This document shows, piece after piece, positions 48,876 to 58,185 of a DNA stretch of 64,000 nucleotides. Both the position numbers and the translations under genes were made by a program. The DNA lies in assembly GCF_016907385.1 (NCBI RefSeq), contig NZ_JAFBBU010000001.1:62001-126000 (forward strand), read 5' to 3'. Each line of letters opens with the position of its first letter. Within the stretch, counting starts at the first letter, position 1. The DNA is from Subtercola frigoramans. GTDB lineage: Bacteria > Actinomycetota > Actinomycetes > Actinomycetales > Microbacteriaceae. Below the pieces are notes generated by a model, which searched no databases, was not told where the DNA came from, and was given only the letters and a program-made list of their open reading frames with translations.

Positions 48876-49753
48876 TTGGTGTTCTCCGGGTAGCTCACAA
48901 AGGCGAATCGAGTCGAATCAGGACTCCAGCTGTTGACGTTCAGGCTGCCCTGGCCGCCGAAGACGCGGGCGACCGTGCGGGGCGAACTCCAGTCGTCGAT
49001 GTCGACGATCTTGATCTCGACCCAGACGTCGGGTGGATGCCCTTCGGTACCGGGTGGAAAGGAGATGTAGCTCGCGTGCCTGCCATCCGGCGAGATGTGC
49101 GGAAACCAGTTGACGTTCTCATCGAAGGTGAGCTGTTCGAGATCCGATCCGTCAGCGCGCATTCTGCCCAGCTGCGCGTGCCCGTCGAACCGTTCGGTGT
49201 TGACGTAGAGCCACTCGCCGTCGGGGGAGTATTCGGAGCCGTCGAAGGGCGACACGCCCTCCGTCAGCCGCCGGTAGTCGTCACCGGCCGATGACACAGT
49301 GAAGACGTTCGCGTGCGCCCACCAGTTGTCTCCCTCCGGTTCCAGACCGATGAAGGCGAGCCGCTCGCCGTCGGGGCTGACCCCGTGCAAGAAGTGCATC
49401 AGCCCGGCGATCTCTGGGTTCCCGGTCACCAGCACCCCCTCACCGCCGGCAAGTGGTGCGCGGTAGATCTGCCAGTCGTTGGCAGAGAGGTAGATGTGTT
49501 CGCCATCGGGGTCGAGCACGTGATCGTTGTTCAGGTCAGGAACCCCGCTGAGCTCGACAGCGATGAGATCGCCGTCGAGTCCGAGCCGCCACAGCCCACC
49601 GGCACCGTTCAACACGAGACGGCCGTCGCTAGCCCAGTTCGGTGCCTCCAGGAGAAGAGAGTCGCTCCGGTAGATCTCGGTGGTGCGTTCCAGCAGCCGA
49701 TCGTAGATGCTGACCGCGGTCGATTGTGCGGTGCCAAGTGTTCTCAGGTCCAT
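48872..49753 (-). CDS. TolB-like beta-propeller protein
   Basis: A 293-residue protein with WD40-like PD40 repeats: APNWASDGRLVLNGAGG, HFLHGVSPDGERLAFIGLE, DGSEYSPDGEWLYVNTERFD, WFPHISPDGRHASYISFP and NSWSPDSTRFAFVSYP. No signal peptide, so unlike periplasmic TolB it is likely cytoplasmic. Similar propellers occur in oligogalacturonate lyases and beside Gfo/Idh genes in sugar loci. ATG at 49751-49753 has GGGGAGAG upstream; an in-frame extension to 49819 lacks a ribosome site. Confidence 0.75.
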   Translation of the reverse strand: MDLRTLGTAQSTAVSIYDRLLERTTEIYRSDSLLLEAPNWASDGRLVLNGAGGLWRLGLDGDLIAVELSGVPDLNNDHVLDPDGEHIYLSANDWQIYRAPLAGGEGVLVTGNPEIAGLMHFLHGVSPDGERLAFIGLEPEGDNWWAHANVFTVSSAGDDYRRLTEGVSPFDGSEYSPDGEWLYVNTERFDGHAQLGRMRADGSDLEQLTFDENVNWFPHISPDGRHASYISFPPGTEGHPPDVWVEIKIVDIDDWSSPRTVARVFGGQGSLNVNSWSPDSTRFAFVSYPENTK

Positions 49754-49845
49754 GTTTCTCTCCCCACTGGCAGCTTCGTTGCCGCGCGGTACGTGTACAT
49801 CGACGGTAGACGCATTCACTGAAGGCGTTCTACGACCTTCATGTG

Positions 49846-49889
49846 CTTTTTCAGAGCACAGAAGCAGCGCGTCTTCTGCTCTGAAAAAG
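49846..49889. promoter_or_regulatory. 44-bp inverted repeat between divergent sugar operons
   Basis: CTTTTTCAGAG (49846-49856) and CTCTGAAAAAG (49879-49889) are exact complements; inside, CAGAAG (49859-49864) and CTTCTG (49873-49878) also pair, with CA unpaired on the left side and an 8-base centre. It sits just upstream of a -10-like GATAAT at 49913-49918. A good candidate for the ROK repressor encoded at 54954. Confidence 0.6.
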
Positions 49890-49980
49890 TACAGAAGGTG
49901 CTTTGAAAGGGCGATAATGCGAGGCTACCTTGTGGTGTGGGCCCGAACCGGCCTTCCCGAAAACTCAAAGAGGAGTAGCA

Positions 49981-50982
49981 ATGAAACACAGCAGAATTCG
50001 CTGGGGCGTGGGTGCGGTATCCGCCGGCACAGCCCTGGTCTTCGTTCTCTCTGGTTGTGCCAGCGGGAGCACCCCGCAGGCGTCGAAGGATGCGAACACC
50101 TTCAGTGTCATCTACAGCGTGGACAAGATCGACGAGAACCAGACGGCGTACATCAAGTTCATGACGGATGAGGTGGCAGTCCTGAACGCCAAGGGCAAGC
50201 ACATCACCTTCGAGTCGTACGACGCAAACGGCAGTGTCGACAAGCAGATCTCCGATGTGCAGACGGCGCTTCAGAAGCACCCCGATGTGATGATCTTCTC
50301 GGCCGTCGACCCGGCCGGGTCGCTGCCCGCTGTTCAGGCCGCGAAGGATGCGGGGGTGAAGACGATCGACTTCCGCCCCTCCGACCCCGAGCCCGATGTC
50401 TACGATGTCGCCTTCGGAGCGAGCGAGAAGGACTACGCAGCGGCAACGACCGACTGGATGAAGAGCCTGCTCGACGCCGACCCCAAACTGACGCTCAATG
50501 TCGGACTGATCTACGGGGCTGCGGCGCAGACTCCGCAACTCATCCGAGAAGACGGAGTCAAGGCGTTCGCCACGGCAAACCCTGACCGCGTGAAGATCAT
50601 CGGCGAACAGTACGGCAACTGGCAGACCGACATCGCCCAGAACACCACCGCCGACTGGCTCCAGTCCCACCCGGAAGTCAACCTCATCTCCGCCGCGAAC
50701 TCCACGATGGGCCAGGGTGCCTCGAACGCACTCACCACGGCTGGCGTACGCAACAAGGTGCTCGTCTCCGGTTACGACATCAACCAGTCCAGCCTCGACG
50801 CAGTCAAGAGCGGCGCGATCGATTTCACGACCGGAGTTCTCGGCCCGGACTACGGCCAGATCATCGATGTGGCAGCCGGCCTGATGGACGGCTCGTTCAC
50901 CGACAAGGTCTACTCGATCAAGCCGGTCTACTCCGTGACCACCACGAACGTCGATGACGTCATTTCGAAGTTGAAGGGCTGA
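49981..50982 (+). CDS. Ribose-type ABC transporter sugar-binding lipoprotein
   Basis: A 333-residue CUT2 (RbsB-like) solute-binding protein with lipobox LSGC in TALVFVLSGCASGS, thus a cell-surface lipoprotein. The mature fold has VQTALQKHPDVMIFSAVDPA, TIDFRPSDPEPDVYD and KVLVSGYDINQSSLDAVKSG. ATG at 49981 has AGGAG ten bases upstream. Family substrates include pentoses, galactose and inositols; MocB of rhizopine catabolism is a relative. A hairpin follows. Confidence 0.9.
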   Translation: MKHSRIRWGVGAVSAGTALVFVLSGCASGSTPQASKDANTFSVIYSVDKIDENQTAYIKFMTDEVAVLNAKGKHITFESYDANGSVDKQISDVQTALQKHPDVMIFSAVDPAGSLPAVQAAKDAGVKTIDFRPSDPEPDVYDVAFGASEKDYAAATTDWMKSLLDADPKLTLNVGLIYGAAAQTPQLIREDGVKAFATANPDRVKIIGEQYGNWQTDIAQNTTADWLQSHPEVNLISAANSTMGQGASNALTTAGVRNKVLVSGYDINQSSLDAVKSGAIDFTTGVLGPDYGQIIDVAAGLMDGSFTDKVYSIKPVYSVTTTNVDDVISKLKG

Positions 50983-50995
50983 CCCAGCCCCTGAA

Positions 50996-51026
50996 GCCGG
51001 GCCCGGTGTACGACTCCGGGCCCGGC
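50996..51026 (+). terminator. Stem-loop between binding protein and permease genes
   Basis: GCCGGGCCCGG (50996-51006) pairs exactly with CCGGGCCCGGC (51016-51026) over a 9-base loop. It starts 14 bases past the binding-protein stop and 28 bases before the permease start. Such hairpins stabilise the binding-protein message and reduce read-through, giving excess binding protein. Confidence 0.6.
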
Positions 51027-51053
51027 ATCTCGTCACACACGAAGGTGAAAACA

Positions 51054-52064
51054 ATGTCTACAACCATGGCCAGTCGCGGGGACTTCATCGTCCAACGTAT
51101 TCTTCTCGGCAACAAGGCGGCCCTGTTCGCCGTGATCTTCGGGGTCGCCCTCTCGATCGGCAGCCCCTACTTCCTCACGGCGTCGAACCTCGGTTCCCTG
51201 CTCGACCAGATCGTCGTCATCTCGATCGTCGCCTTCGGGTTCACGTTCCTCCTTGGTGCGGGCGAGATCGACTTGTCGATCACCGGGGTCGTTCCGCTTG
51301 TCGGCGTCATCTCCGCCAAGTCGATGACCGAGTTCGGCTTCCCCGCCTGGGCGGCCGTCCTCGTCGGCATCGTGGTCGGCGCACTCTGCGGGCTCATCAA
51401 CGCCGCTATCGTGAATCTGTTCGAGCTGCCCGCATTCATCGTGACCTTCGCCGCTGGAGCCGTGTACATCGGTATCACCTACGTCATCACGAACCTCGTT
51501 CCCGTCTCGCAGCTCCCTCCCGCCTTCGTCGCAATCGGCCAGGGACGAGTGGGCGTCATCTCGGTGGCCACGCTGATTCTGATTCCCGTTTTCGCGCTGT
51601 TCGTGGTCGTGTCTCGTTCCACCGTCTTCGCCCAACATCTCATCGCCATGGCTGTCAGCCCCCAGGCAGTCAGAGTGGCCGGTATCAGCATCCCCTGGAT
51701 GCGTGTGCGCCTGTTCACCATTGCCGGCGCCTGTTACGGGTTCGCTTCGGTGCTCCTCACGGCACGATCGGCATCCGCACAGATCTCTGCGGGCTCGACC
51801 CTCCTGCTGCTCGTCGTCGCAGCGGTCGTCATCGGGGGCACCCCCCTGCTCGGCGGAAAGATCGCAATGGTCGGCACGCTCTTCGGCTGCCTCGTCATCG
51901 GCATGATCAGCAACGGCATGAATCTCCTGGGTGTGAACGCCAACTTCCAGATCATCTGGCAGGGTCTGTTGATCCTTCTCGCCCTGTTCATCGATGTGAA
52001 CTCGACCAAGCTCGCCGCCCGGATGGCAAAACGGCGAATGATGAGAACCCGAGTGGAGATCTGA
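51054..52064 (+). CDS. Ribose-type ABC transporter permease
   Basis: A 336-residue CUT2 family permease with eight to ten helices (ALFAVIFGVALSIGSPYFLT, VVISIVAFGFTFLLGAGEID). The motif GEIDLSITGVVPLVGVI and STLLLLVVAAVVIGGTPLLG match RbsC-type proteins (GGIDLSVG..., GxDAIAAVVIGG). ATG at 51054 has AAGG before it. It is homodimeric by family. Confidence 0.92.
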   Translation: MSTTMASRGDFIVQRILLGNKAALFAVIFGVALSIGSPYFLTASNLGSLLDQIVVISIVAFGFTFLLGAGEIDLSITGVVPLVGVISAKSMTEFGFPAWAAVLVGIVVGALCGLINAAIVNLFELPAFIVTFAAGAVYIGITYVITNLVPVSQLPPAFVAIGQGRVGVISVATLILIPVFALFVVVSRSTVFAQHLIAMAVSPQAVRVAGISIPWMRVRLFTIAGACYGFASVLLTARSASAQISAGSTLLLLVVAAVVIGGTPLLGGKIAMVGTLFGCLVIGMISNGMNLLGVNANFQIIWQGLLILLALFIDVNSTKLAARMAKRRMMRTRVEI

Positions 52065-52069
52065 GAACG

Positions 52070-52879
52070 ATGACTACGACAATCGAGCCCGGCGCAACGC
52101 GCGTCGCCGCTGTCAGTATGCGCAACATCGACGTGGCTTTCGGAGGCGTCCATGCGGTGAGGGATGTGTCGATCGACCTGTATTCCGGTGAGGTCGTTGC
52201 ACTGCTCGGCCACAACGGTGCCGGAAAGTCCACTCTCGTCAGTATTCTGGCCGGGGCGACCATCCGCGACAGCGGCACCATTCTCATCAACGGAGCTGAG
52301 GCGCAGATCGACTCTCCCCGCACTGCGCGCGACGCGGGTATCGAGACGATCTTCCAGAATCTTGCGCTCGCAGACAACCTCGATGCCCCATCGAACCTGT
52401 TCCTCGGTCGAGAGATGCGAACTTTCGGGTTCTTTCGCAAGAAAAAGGCGATGGCTGCCGCCGCGGCGGAGGTGCTCCAGCGCATCAATCCACGCTTCAA
52501 GAACCTCGACGACCAGGTGCGCAACCTCTCCGGGGGCCAGAGGCAGTCGATCGCCATCGCCCGAGCGGTGTACTTCAATGCCCGGGTCATCATCTTCGAC
52601 GAACCGACCGCGGCCCTGGGGCCTGCGGAATCGAAGCTGTTCCAGGAACTGGTGACCCGCCTGAAGTCAGAGGGTGTTGCCATTCTGATCATCAGCCACG
52701 ACATCCACGAAGTCTTCGAGCTCGCAGACAAGCTGGTCGTCATGACCGACGGCAAGGTCGTCGGCCGGCTCAACACGGCAGAAGCCACCAAGCAGCAGGT
52801 ACTCTCGATGATCATCCTGGGTGGTTCTGACGATGGGGATTCCGACGCCGCGAAGTCGTTGGTGGAGTCACTCCTGTGA
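52070..52879 (+). CDS. Single-domain sugar ABC transporter ATPase
   Basis: A 269-residue ATPase. Walker A GHNGAGKSTLVSILAG, signature RNLSGGQRQSIAIARAVYF, Walker B VIIFDEPTAALG, and the His switch LIISHDIHEVFELADK. Usual ribose-type ATPases (RbsA) have two fused domains of about 500 residues; this one has one, as in FrcA-type transporters, and would act as a homodimer. It overlaps the next gene in GTGA. Confidence 0.92.
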   Translation: MTTTIEPGATRVAAVSMRNIDVAFGGVHAVRDVSIDLYSGEVVALLGHNGAGKSTLVSILAGATIRDSGTILINGAEAQIDSPRTARDAGIETIFQNLALADNLDAPSNLFLGREMRTFGFFRKKKAMAAAAAEVLQRINPRFKNLDDQVRNLSGGQRQSIAIARAVYFNARVIIFDEPTAALGPAESKLFQELVTRLKSEGVAILIISHDIHEVFELADKLVVMTDGKVVGRLNTAEATKQQVLSMIILGGSDDGDSDAAKSLVESLL

Positions 52880-54018
52880 ACACAGGGGTGCCGTCACTGA
52901 ACATCGGGATGGTCGGGCATGCGTTCATGGGTGCAGCCCACAGTCACGCGTGGCGCAACGCCGCGAGGGTCTTCGACTTGCCGCTCGAGCCGCGAATGGT
53001 GGCCGTGGCCGGTACCTCCCCTGAGCGCACCGCAGCTGCTGCACAGCGGCTGGGCTGGTCCGAGGCAGTCACCGACTGGCGTGAACTGATCGAGCGTGAC
53101 GATATCGACGTCATCGACATCTGTACTCCCAGTGACACTCACCGTGAGATCGCCGTCGCTGCACTTGCAGCAGGCAAGCACGTGCTGTGCGAGAAGCCCC
53201 TGGCCAATTCGCTGGCTGAGGCCGACGAGATGGCTGAAGCGGCGCGAAAGGCGGCCGAGCTCGGAATCTGGGCGTCGTGTGGCTTCACGTATCGCCGCCA
53301 GCCGGCGGTGGCATTGGCCCGCCAGCTCATCCAGGATGGCTCGCTGGGAACGATCCGCCACGTGCGCGTGACCTATCTGCAGGACTGGCTGAGCAACGAG
53401 AAGGCGGAGCACAGTTGGCGCCTGGACGCCAGTCGCTCGGGCTCTGGTGCGCTGGGTGACCTCGGCGCCCACGCAATCGATCTTGCGCAGTGGGTGCTGG
53501 GCGAGAAGATCACGACGCTGAGCGCTCGAACGCGAATCTTCGTGGATGCCAGGCCCTCGGCCGGCAGCGGAAACCTCGAGCCGGTGACCGTCGACGATGC
53601 CGCCTTCGTTCTCGCAGAGTTCTCCGATGGCGTGATCGGCACGATCGAGGCCAGCCGGTATGCGTTGGGCCGCAAGAATGCCTTCGGGTTCGAGATCAAC
53701 GGATCGAACGGTTCAGTGGCCTGGGAATTCGAGCGCAACAACGAGCTCCAGCGGTATGACGGCGGCGCTGACCCACGAAGCGCTGGTTTCACCCGCGTGC
53801 TCGTGACAGAACCATCCCACCCCTATCTCCAGAACTGGTGGCCCGCTGGGCACACCCTGGGGTACGACCATGCCTTCGTGAACCAGGCGGCCGATTTTGT
53901 GACGTCGATCTGCGCGGGCCTCCAGCCCACCCCGTCGTTCGCTGACGCCGCCTATGTTCAGCGTGTTCTCTCGGCCGTACAGCTGAGCGAGAACTCCCAC
54001 CAGTGGCAAGCAGTGTGA
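52876..54018 (+). CDS. Gfo/Idh/MocA family oxidoreductase
   Basis: A 380-residue NAD(P)-dependent dehydrogenase, the second of this family in the locus. Rossmann start NIGMVGHAFMGAAHSHAWRN, catalytic EKP in HVLCEKPLANSLAEADE, and the substrate domain RHVRVTYLQDWLSNEKAEHS and GALGDLGAHAIDLAQWVLGE, in which DxxxH is catalytic. GTG start overlaps the ATPase stop. It may oxidise an imported glycoside at C3 or an inositol to an inosose. Confidence 0.9.
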   Translation: MNTGVPSLNIGMVGHAFMGAAHSHAWRNAARVFDLPLEPRMVAVAGTSPERTAAAAQRLGWSEAVTDWRELIERDDIDVIDICTPSDTHREIAVAALAAGKHVLCEKPLANSLAEADEMAEAARKAAELGIWASCGFTYRRQPAVALARQLIQDGSLGTIRHVRVTYLQDWLSNEKAEHSWRLDASRSGSGALGDLGAHAIDLAQWVLGEKITTLSARTRIFVDARPSAGSGNLEPVTVDDAAFVLAEFSDGVIGTIEASRYALGRKNAFGFEINGSNGSVAWEFERNNELQRYDGGADPRSAGFTRVLVTEPSHPYLQNWWPAGHTLGYDHAFVNQAADFVTSICAGLQPTPSFADAAYVQRVLSAVQLSENSHQWQAV

Positions 54019-54042
54019 CTTGCCGAGAAATGAGGAACAGAA

Positions 54043-54891
54043 ATGAATGAATCCGACGACGGCTTCGAGCCGCTCTTCAACGGACACGATCTCAGTGGCT
54101 GGGTCGTCCAGCCCCGGCAGTACGGCCCGGTCTATCCCGGTGGCCCTGACGTGACCGAGGTCCTCACGGTCTTCCCCTCGAACTACAACGAACTCGCTGC
54201 CGAGCATCCGGCGGCCTGGACAGTCGAAGACGGCACCATTGTCGGTCGGCAGGATGCCCCCGGAAGTGGCTGGGGCGGATATCTCGTCACCGAGGAGAAA
54301 TATGGCGACTTCGAGCTGCGCCTCGAGATGAAGCCCGACTGGCCGGCCGACACAGGCGTCATGATCCGCAGGCGCTTCGACTCGTGGGATGGACTCCAGG
54401 TGCTCGTCGATCACCGCCAGTCCGGCTCGATCGGAGGCTTCTTCGGCAATGGACTCGGCAGTTTCCATGCCGTTCCCTTCGCGCTGACCGCGAAGTTCGA
54501 CGAATCCGGGACTGCTGTCGCCTTGAAAGAAGACGACCCTGAAACGTCTGTCGAACCATTCGAGCAGAGCAAGGCCGACATGCTCGACTTTGCCGGAGAT
54601 GTGACCGCTTTCCTCGACGCCTGGAAGTGGAACGACTGGAATTCGCTCACCATCCGGTGCGTGGGAGAGATTCCCAGGGTCACGACGTGGGTGAACGGAG
54701 TCAAGGTCGCCGAAATAGACCTCGCGACTCTCGAAGCGCCCGACTATGTCGCTGGCGACGTGGCCGAACTTCTCGGCTCGAGTGGTCACATCGCTCTCGA
54801 GGTGCACGACAACGACCCCATGCTGGGCGATGGCCGTTGGGCTCCGGGGGCTGCATGCCGGTGGCGTGATTTGCGCATCAAGTCGTTGTGA
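54043..54891 (+). CDS. DUF1080 (3-keto-disaccharide hydrolase-type) protein
   Basis: A 282-residue protein of the DUF1080 (3-keto-disaccharide hydrolase, LamG/concanavalin-like) family. Signature: FEPLFNGHDLSGWVV, WTVEDGTIVGRQDAPGSGWG, YLVTEEKYGDFELRLEMKPD and TGVMIRRRFDSWDGLQVLVD. Members hydrolyse 3-keto-glycosides made by Gfo/Idh oxidoreductases. No signal peptide, so it works in the cytosol, unlike many secreted relatives in Bacteroidetes. It follows the oxidoreductase gene by 24 bases. Confidence 0.85.
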   Translation: MNESDDGFEPLFNGHDLSGWVVQPRQYGPVYPGGPDVTEVLTVFPSNYNELAAEHPAAWTVEDGTIVGRQDAPGSGWGGYLVTEEKYGDFELRLEMKPDWPADTGVMIRRRFDSWDGLQVLVDHRQSGSIGGFFGNGLGSFHAVPFALTAKFDESGTAVALKEDDPETSVEPFEQSKADMLDFAGDVTAFLDAWKWNDWNSLTIRCVGEIPRVTTWVNGVKVAEIDLATLEAPDYVAGDVAELLGSSGHIALEVHDNDPMLGDGRWAPGAACRWRDLRIKSL

Positions 54892-54953
54892 CCGAGACTG
54901 GCCCCGCCGATGGGCGAGAATTGGCCAGGGTAACCAGTATTCAAGGGAAGACG

Positions 54954-56189
54954 ATGACGTCACTCAGACTCTCCGCACCGCTCCTTTCTGCGCGGATCGA
55001 CTCCGAACTGCTGGCCAGCACGCTGGCGAAACTGCTCGGAAGCGGAAACGCCGCATGCAAGGCAGACCTCGTGCGTGTCACTGGGCTGTCGCGGACCACT
55101 GTCGACACGGGCATCCGGTTGCTTCTCGAACACTCCGTCATCAGACGGGCCGGATTCCGCCAGACATCGGGGCGCGGTCGTTCGGCTGAGCTGCTCGAAC
55201 TCAGCCCGGATTACGGCTACGTGCTGGTCGCCGACTGCAGTGCCCACATGGCCCAGCTGGGAGTGTTCGATCTCAACCAGAAGGAACTCAGTTCGAGTTC
55301 TGTGCGATACGAACTGAGTGAGGGGCCCCAGAAGGTCCTGGGTGCGATCGTCGCCGAATTCCTGCGTCTGCTCGACGAGCTCCCGCACTCGGCCGTCGTC
55401 ACGGTGATGGGACTGCCGGGGCCGGTCGACAACAGGTCAGGCACCGTGGTGCGCCCACCCATCATGCCCGGCTGGGACGGCTTCCCGATTGCTCAGTTCG
55501 TGGGCACAGCCCTTGAGTGCCAGGTCGTGCTCGAGAACGACGTCAACCTGAGGGCCCTGGGCGAAGCGAGGGCTATCGGCCCCCTTTCCGGCCCCCTGCT
55601 GTATGTGAAGGTGAGTACGGGAATCGGGGCGGGGATCGTCACCGCGAATGGTGAACTGATGCACGGTGCCGACGGCTCGGCGGGTGACATCGGGCACATC
55701 AAGCTCGCGTCCCAGGATCGCCCCTGTGTCTGCGGGAACAATGGTTGCCTCGAGGCGGTGGCCTCGGCCGCTGCACTGACGCGCCGGATGATCGGAGCCC
55801 CGTACACCGCGGCAGTCGACGGTGCCGACATCGACCGGTTGCTGGAGAGGATCAACGCTGGCGACCCGGAGGCGCTTGCGAACCTGAAGGAGGCAGCCCA
55901 GTACGTGGGCGAGGCGATCGCGAATCTCGTCCATGTGCTGAATCCGTCCCGGATTGTGATCGGGGGCATGCTGGCCAACGCCGGCGACGACCTCCTGGCC
56001 ACTGTTCGGGGCATCGTCTACCAACGGGCTCTGCCCTTGGCGACGCGCGAGCTCACTGTCGGCAAACCCCTTCTCGGGGTTCGTTCGGGCATGGCCGGCG
56101 GCCTCATCACCGGTATCGAACGAGCTCTCAGCCCCGACTCATTGAACGCCCACATCAATCTGGGCAAAGGATTGGAAAACATCGCATGA
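54954..56189 (+). CDS. ROK family transcriptional repressor
   Basis: A 411-residue regulator inside the operon. Residues 15-75 are a winged helix (LLASTLAKLLGSGNAACKAD, then LVRVTGLSRTTVDTGIRLLL). The ROK domain has VVLENDVNLRALGEA, VSTGIGAGIVTANGELMHGA, and the zinc motif CVCGNNGCLEAVAS. The presence of an HTH marks a repressor rather than a sugar kinase. ATG at 54954 has AAGGGAAG upstream; an alternative GTG at 54888 overlaps the DUF1080 stop. Likely target: the inverted repeat at 49846-49889. Confidence 0.9.
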   Translation: MTSLRLSAPLLSARIDSELLASTLAKLLGSGNAACKADLVRVTGLSRTTVDTGIRLLLEHSVIRRAGFRQTSGRGRSAELLELSPDYGYVLVADCSAHMAQLGVFDLNQKELSSSSVRYELSEGPQKVLGAIVAEFLRLLDELPHSAVVTVMGLPGPVDNRSGTVVRPPIMPGWDGFPIAQFVGTALECQVVLENDVNLRALGEARAIGPLSGPLLYVKVSTGIGAGIVTANGELMHGADGSAGDIGHIKLASQDRPCVCGNNGCLEAVASAAALTRRMIGAPYTAAVDGADIDRLLERINAGDPEALANLKEAAQYVGEAIANLVHVLNPSRIVIGGMLANAGDDLLATVRGIVYQRALPLATRELTVGKPLLGVRSGMAGGLITGIERALSPDSLNAHINLGKGLENIA

Positions 56190-57082
56190 CCGTTATCGCC
56201 ATCAACCCCCTTCCGTGGTTCCTCGGACCGCACGGCGAGCCCCTGCTCACTCCGGAAAGCCTCGATGAGGCACTCGGCGTGCTCGTGCGCGCCGGTTTCG
56301 GTGCCGTGAGCATCGCCATCCCCGAGGGCATGAGCCCTTCGGACTACCTCGCGGCACTCGCCACGCAGACTGTCGTCCCGGCGGCGGGTTACTTCGGTGC
56401 CGACCTGCACGATGAGGCAACCCGCGACTCGGTCGTCGAGGCCGCCGTGCTGCACGCGCGACAGCATCGCGAACTGGGCGTGACCCAGACCTTCATCGCC
56501 TCGAACCTCTCGCCCGAACGGATCCTGCTGCCAGCGCAGGGGGCTCTTGCCGATCCGGTGCGCACAGCTGTCATCGCAGAGACGGTGGGCCAGGTCATGC
56601 GCGCAATGGCTGACGAAGGCGTCACGGCGTGCCTGCACCCACACGTGGGGAGCTGGATCGAGACCGAGGAGGAGATCGACCAGGTCATGGCTGCCGTTCC
56701 CGAACTGCGGTTCGGCCCCGACACCGGCCACCTGTTCTGGGCGGGCATGGATCCGGCCCGGGTGATGCAGCGCTACAGCGGCCGCCTGGGAGGGGTCCAC
56801 ATCAAAGACGCCTCGCTCGACGCGATGAAACGTGCTCTGGATGCCCGGCTCGACTACTTCGATGCAGCACAGCTCCACGTCTGGACGGAGCTCGGCGAGG
56901 GTGACGTCGACCTGGTGGCGGCCCTTGCCACCGTGCCCGACGATTTCGACGGATGGCTGGTGGTCGAAGTCGACGTGCCGAGTGCGCCCACGGCGGAGGA
57001 GTCGACCCTCGCTTCAGGCGAATGGATCCGCCGGAACGTGGCCGTGCTGCCCGACGCAGAGGAGACCCCGAGCCATGTCTGA
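56186..57082 (+). CDS. IolE/MocC-like TIM-barrel dehydratase or epimerase
   Basis: A 298-residue metal-dependent TIM-barrel (xylose isomerase-like) enzyme. Motifs [43 protein letters not shown] and [12 protein letters not shown] match the IolE/MocC subgroup (HPHxGTxxET, DTGHl.aG.D, HlKD, E.D), which dehydrates 2-keto-myo-inositol or acts in rhizopine and levoglucosan-type pathways. It overlaps the ROK stop by 4 bases and the next gene by 8 bases. Confidence 0.85.
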   Translation: MTVIAINPLPWFLGPHGEPLLTPESLDEALGVLVRAGFGAVSIAIPEGMSPSDYLAALATQTVVPAAGYFGADLHDEATRDSVVEAAVLHARQHRELGVTQTFIASNLSPERILLPAQGALADPVRTAVIAETVGQVMRAMADEGVTACLHPHVGSWIETEEEIDQVMAAVPELRFGPDTGHLFWAGMDPARVMQRYSGRLGGVHIKDASLDAMKRALDARLDYFDAAQLHVWTELGEGDVDLVAALATVPDDFDGWLVVEVDVPSAPTAEESTLASGEWIRRNVAVLPDAEETPSHV

Positions 57083-58103
57083 CTCCCTCGCGCTGCCCGG
57101 GCAGCCCCCGGTCACCCTCTTCACCGGCCAGTGGGCCGACCTTCCCTTTGAGGAGGTCTGCCGCCTCGCCGCCTCCTGGGGGTACGACGGTCTTGAGATC
57201 GCAGCCTCGGGAGATCACCTCGACCTTCTGAGGGCCGAGGAAGACCCGTCGTACCTGCAGGGCAGGCTCGACATTCTCGACCGGCACGGGCTCAGTGTGC
57301 ACGCAATCTCCAACCATCTCACCGGTCAGGCCATCTGCGACGACCCCATCGACTTCAGGCACCAGGCGATTGTGCGCCCCTACACCTGGGGTGACGGTGA
57401 GCCCGAAGGCGTACGCCAACGGGCGGCCGAAGATATGAAACGTGCCGCTCGCGTGGCGCGGCGATTGGGTGCTGACGTCGTGACCGGTTTCACCGGGTCG
57501 AAGATCTGGCCGTATGTCGCCCAGTTCCCACCCGTGCCGCAGAGCGTGATCGACGACGGTTATGCCGATTTCGCGACGAGGTGGAACCCGATCCTCGATG
57601 TCTTCGACTCGGAGGGCGTGCGTTACGCCCACGAAGTGCATCCCTCCGAGATCGCCTACGATCACTGGACGCTTCTCGCGACACTGGATGCCATCGACCA
57701 CCGGCACGCCTTCGGTGTCAACTGGGACCCGTCGCACATGCTGTGGCAGCAGATCGACGTCGTTGCCTTCATCTGGGAGTTTCGCGACAGGATCTGTCAC
57801 GTGGACTGCAAAGACACCAGGCTGCGTCGCCCCGATGGTCGCAACGGTGTGCTCGGTTCTCACCTGCCGTGGGGCGACCCGCGCCGGGGCTGGGACTTCG
57901 TGTCGACGGGCCACGGCGATGTTCCGTGGGAGGACTCCTTCCGCGCCCTTCGTTCGATCGGCTATTCGGGCCCGATCTCCATCGAATGGGAAGACGCCGG
58001 GATGGACCGGATGCGCGGTGCCGCCGAGGCGATCGGTTTTGTTCGCGGGCTGCTGTGGGAACGACCATCGAGCAGTTTCGACAGCGCCTTCAGCCAGCAG
58101 TGA
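57075..58103 (+). CDS. Sugar phosphate isomerase/epimerase (TIM barrel)
   Basis: A 342-residue TIM-barrel protein of the AP-endonuclease-2 superfamily. Metal ligands are in [16 protein letters not shown] (Glu, His), [17 protein letters not shown] (Asp, His), [16 protein letters not shown] and [12 protein letters not shown] (Glu). The long loop [20 protein letters not shown] is characteristic of members found with Gfo/Idh dehydrogenases. Likely acts on a keto-sugar. Overlaps the previous gene in ATGTCTGA. Confidence 0.87.
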   Translation: MSDSLALPGQPPVTLFTGQWADLPFEEVCRLAASWGYDGLEIAASGDHLDLLRAEEDPSYLQGRLDILDRHGLSVHAISNHLTGQAICDDPIDFRHQAIVRPYTWGDGEPEGVRQRAAEDMKRAARVARRLGADVVTGFTGSKIWPYVAQFPPVPQSVIDDGYADFATRWNPILDVFDSEGVRYAHEVHPSEIAYDHWTLLATLDAIDHRHAFGVNWDPSHMLWQQIDVVAFIWEFRDRICHVDCKDTRLRRPDGRNGVLGSHLPWGDPRRGWDFVSTGHGDVPWEDSFRALRSIGYSGPISIEWEDAGMDRMRGAAEAIGFVRGLLWERPSSSFDSAFSQQ

Positions 58104-58185
58104 CTCTCGCCTTCTCGCCCCCCGTCACGCTGGCAGTCGCCGGCGTGCGTGCGCCCACCTCCCGTCGAACGAAGGACGTCCGTTC

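Noticed and set aside
50996..51026. Riboswitch between binding-protein and permease genes
   Set aside because: Only a simple GC-rich stem-loop is present, with no conserved riboswitch core; a transcript-stabilising or attenuating hairpin explains it.
54888..54953. GTG start of the ROK gene overlapping the DUF1080 stop
   Set aside because: An internal ATG at 54954 has a much better ribosome site (AAGGGAAG) and the extra 22 residues do not look like part of the winged helix; still possible.
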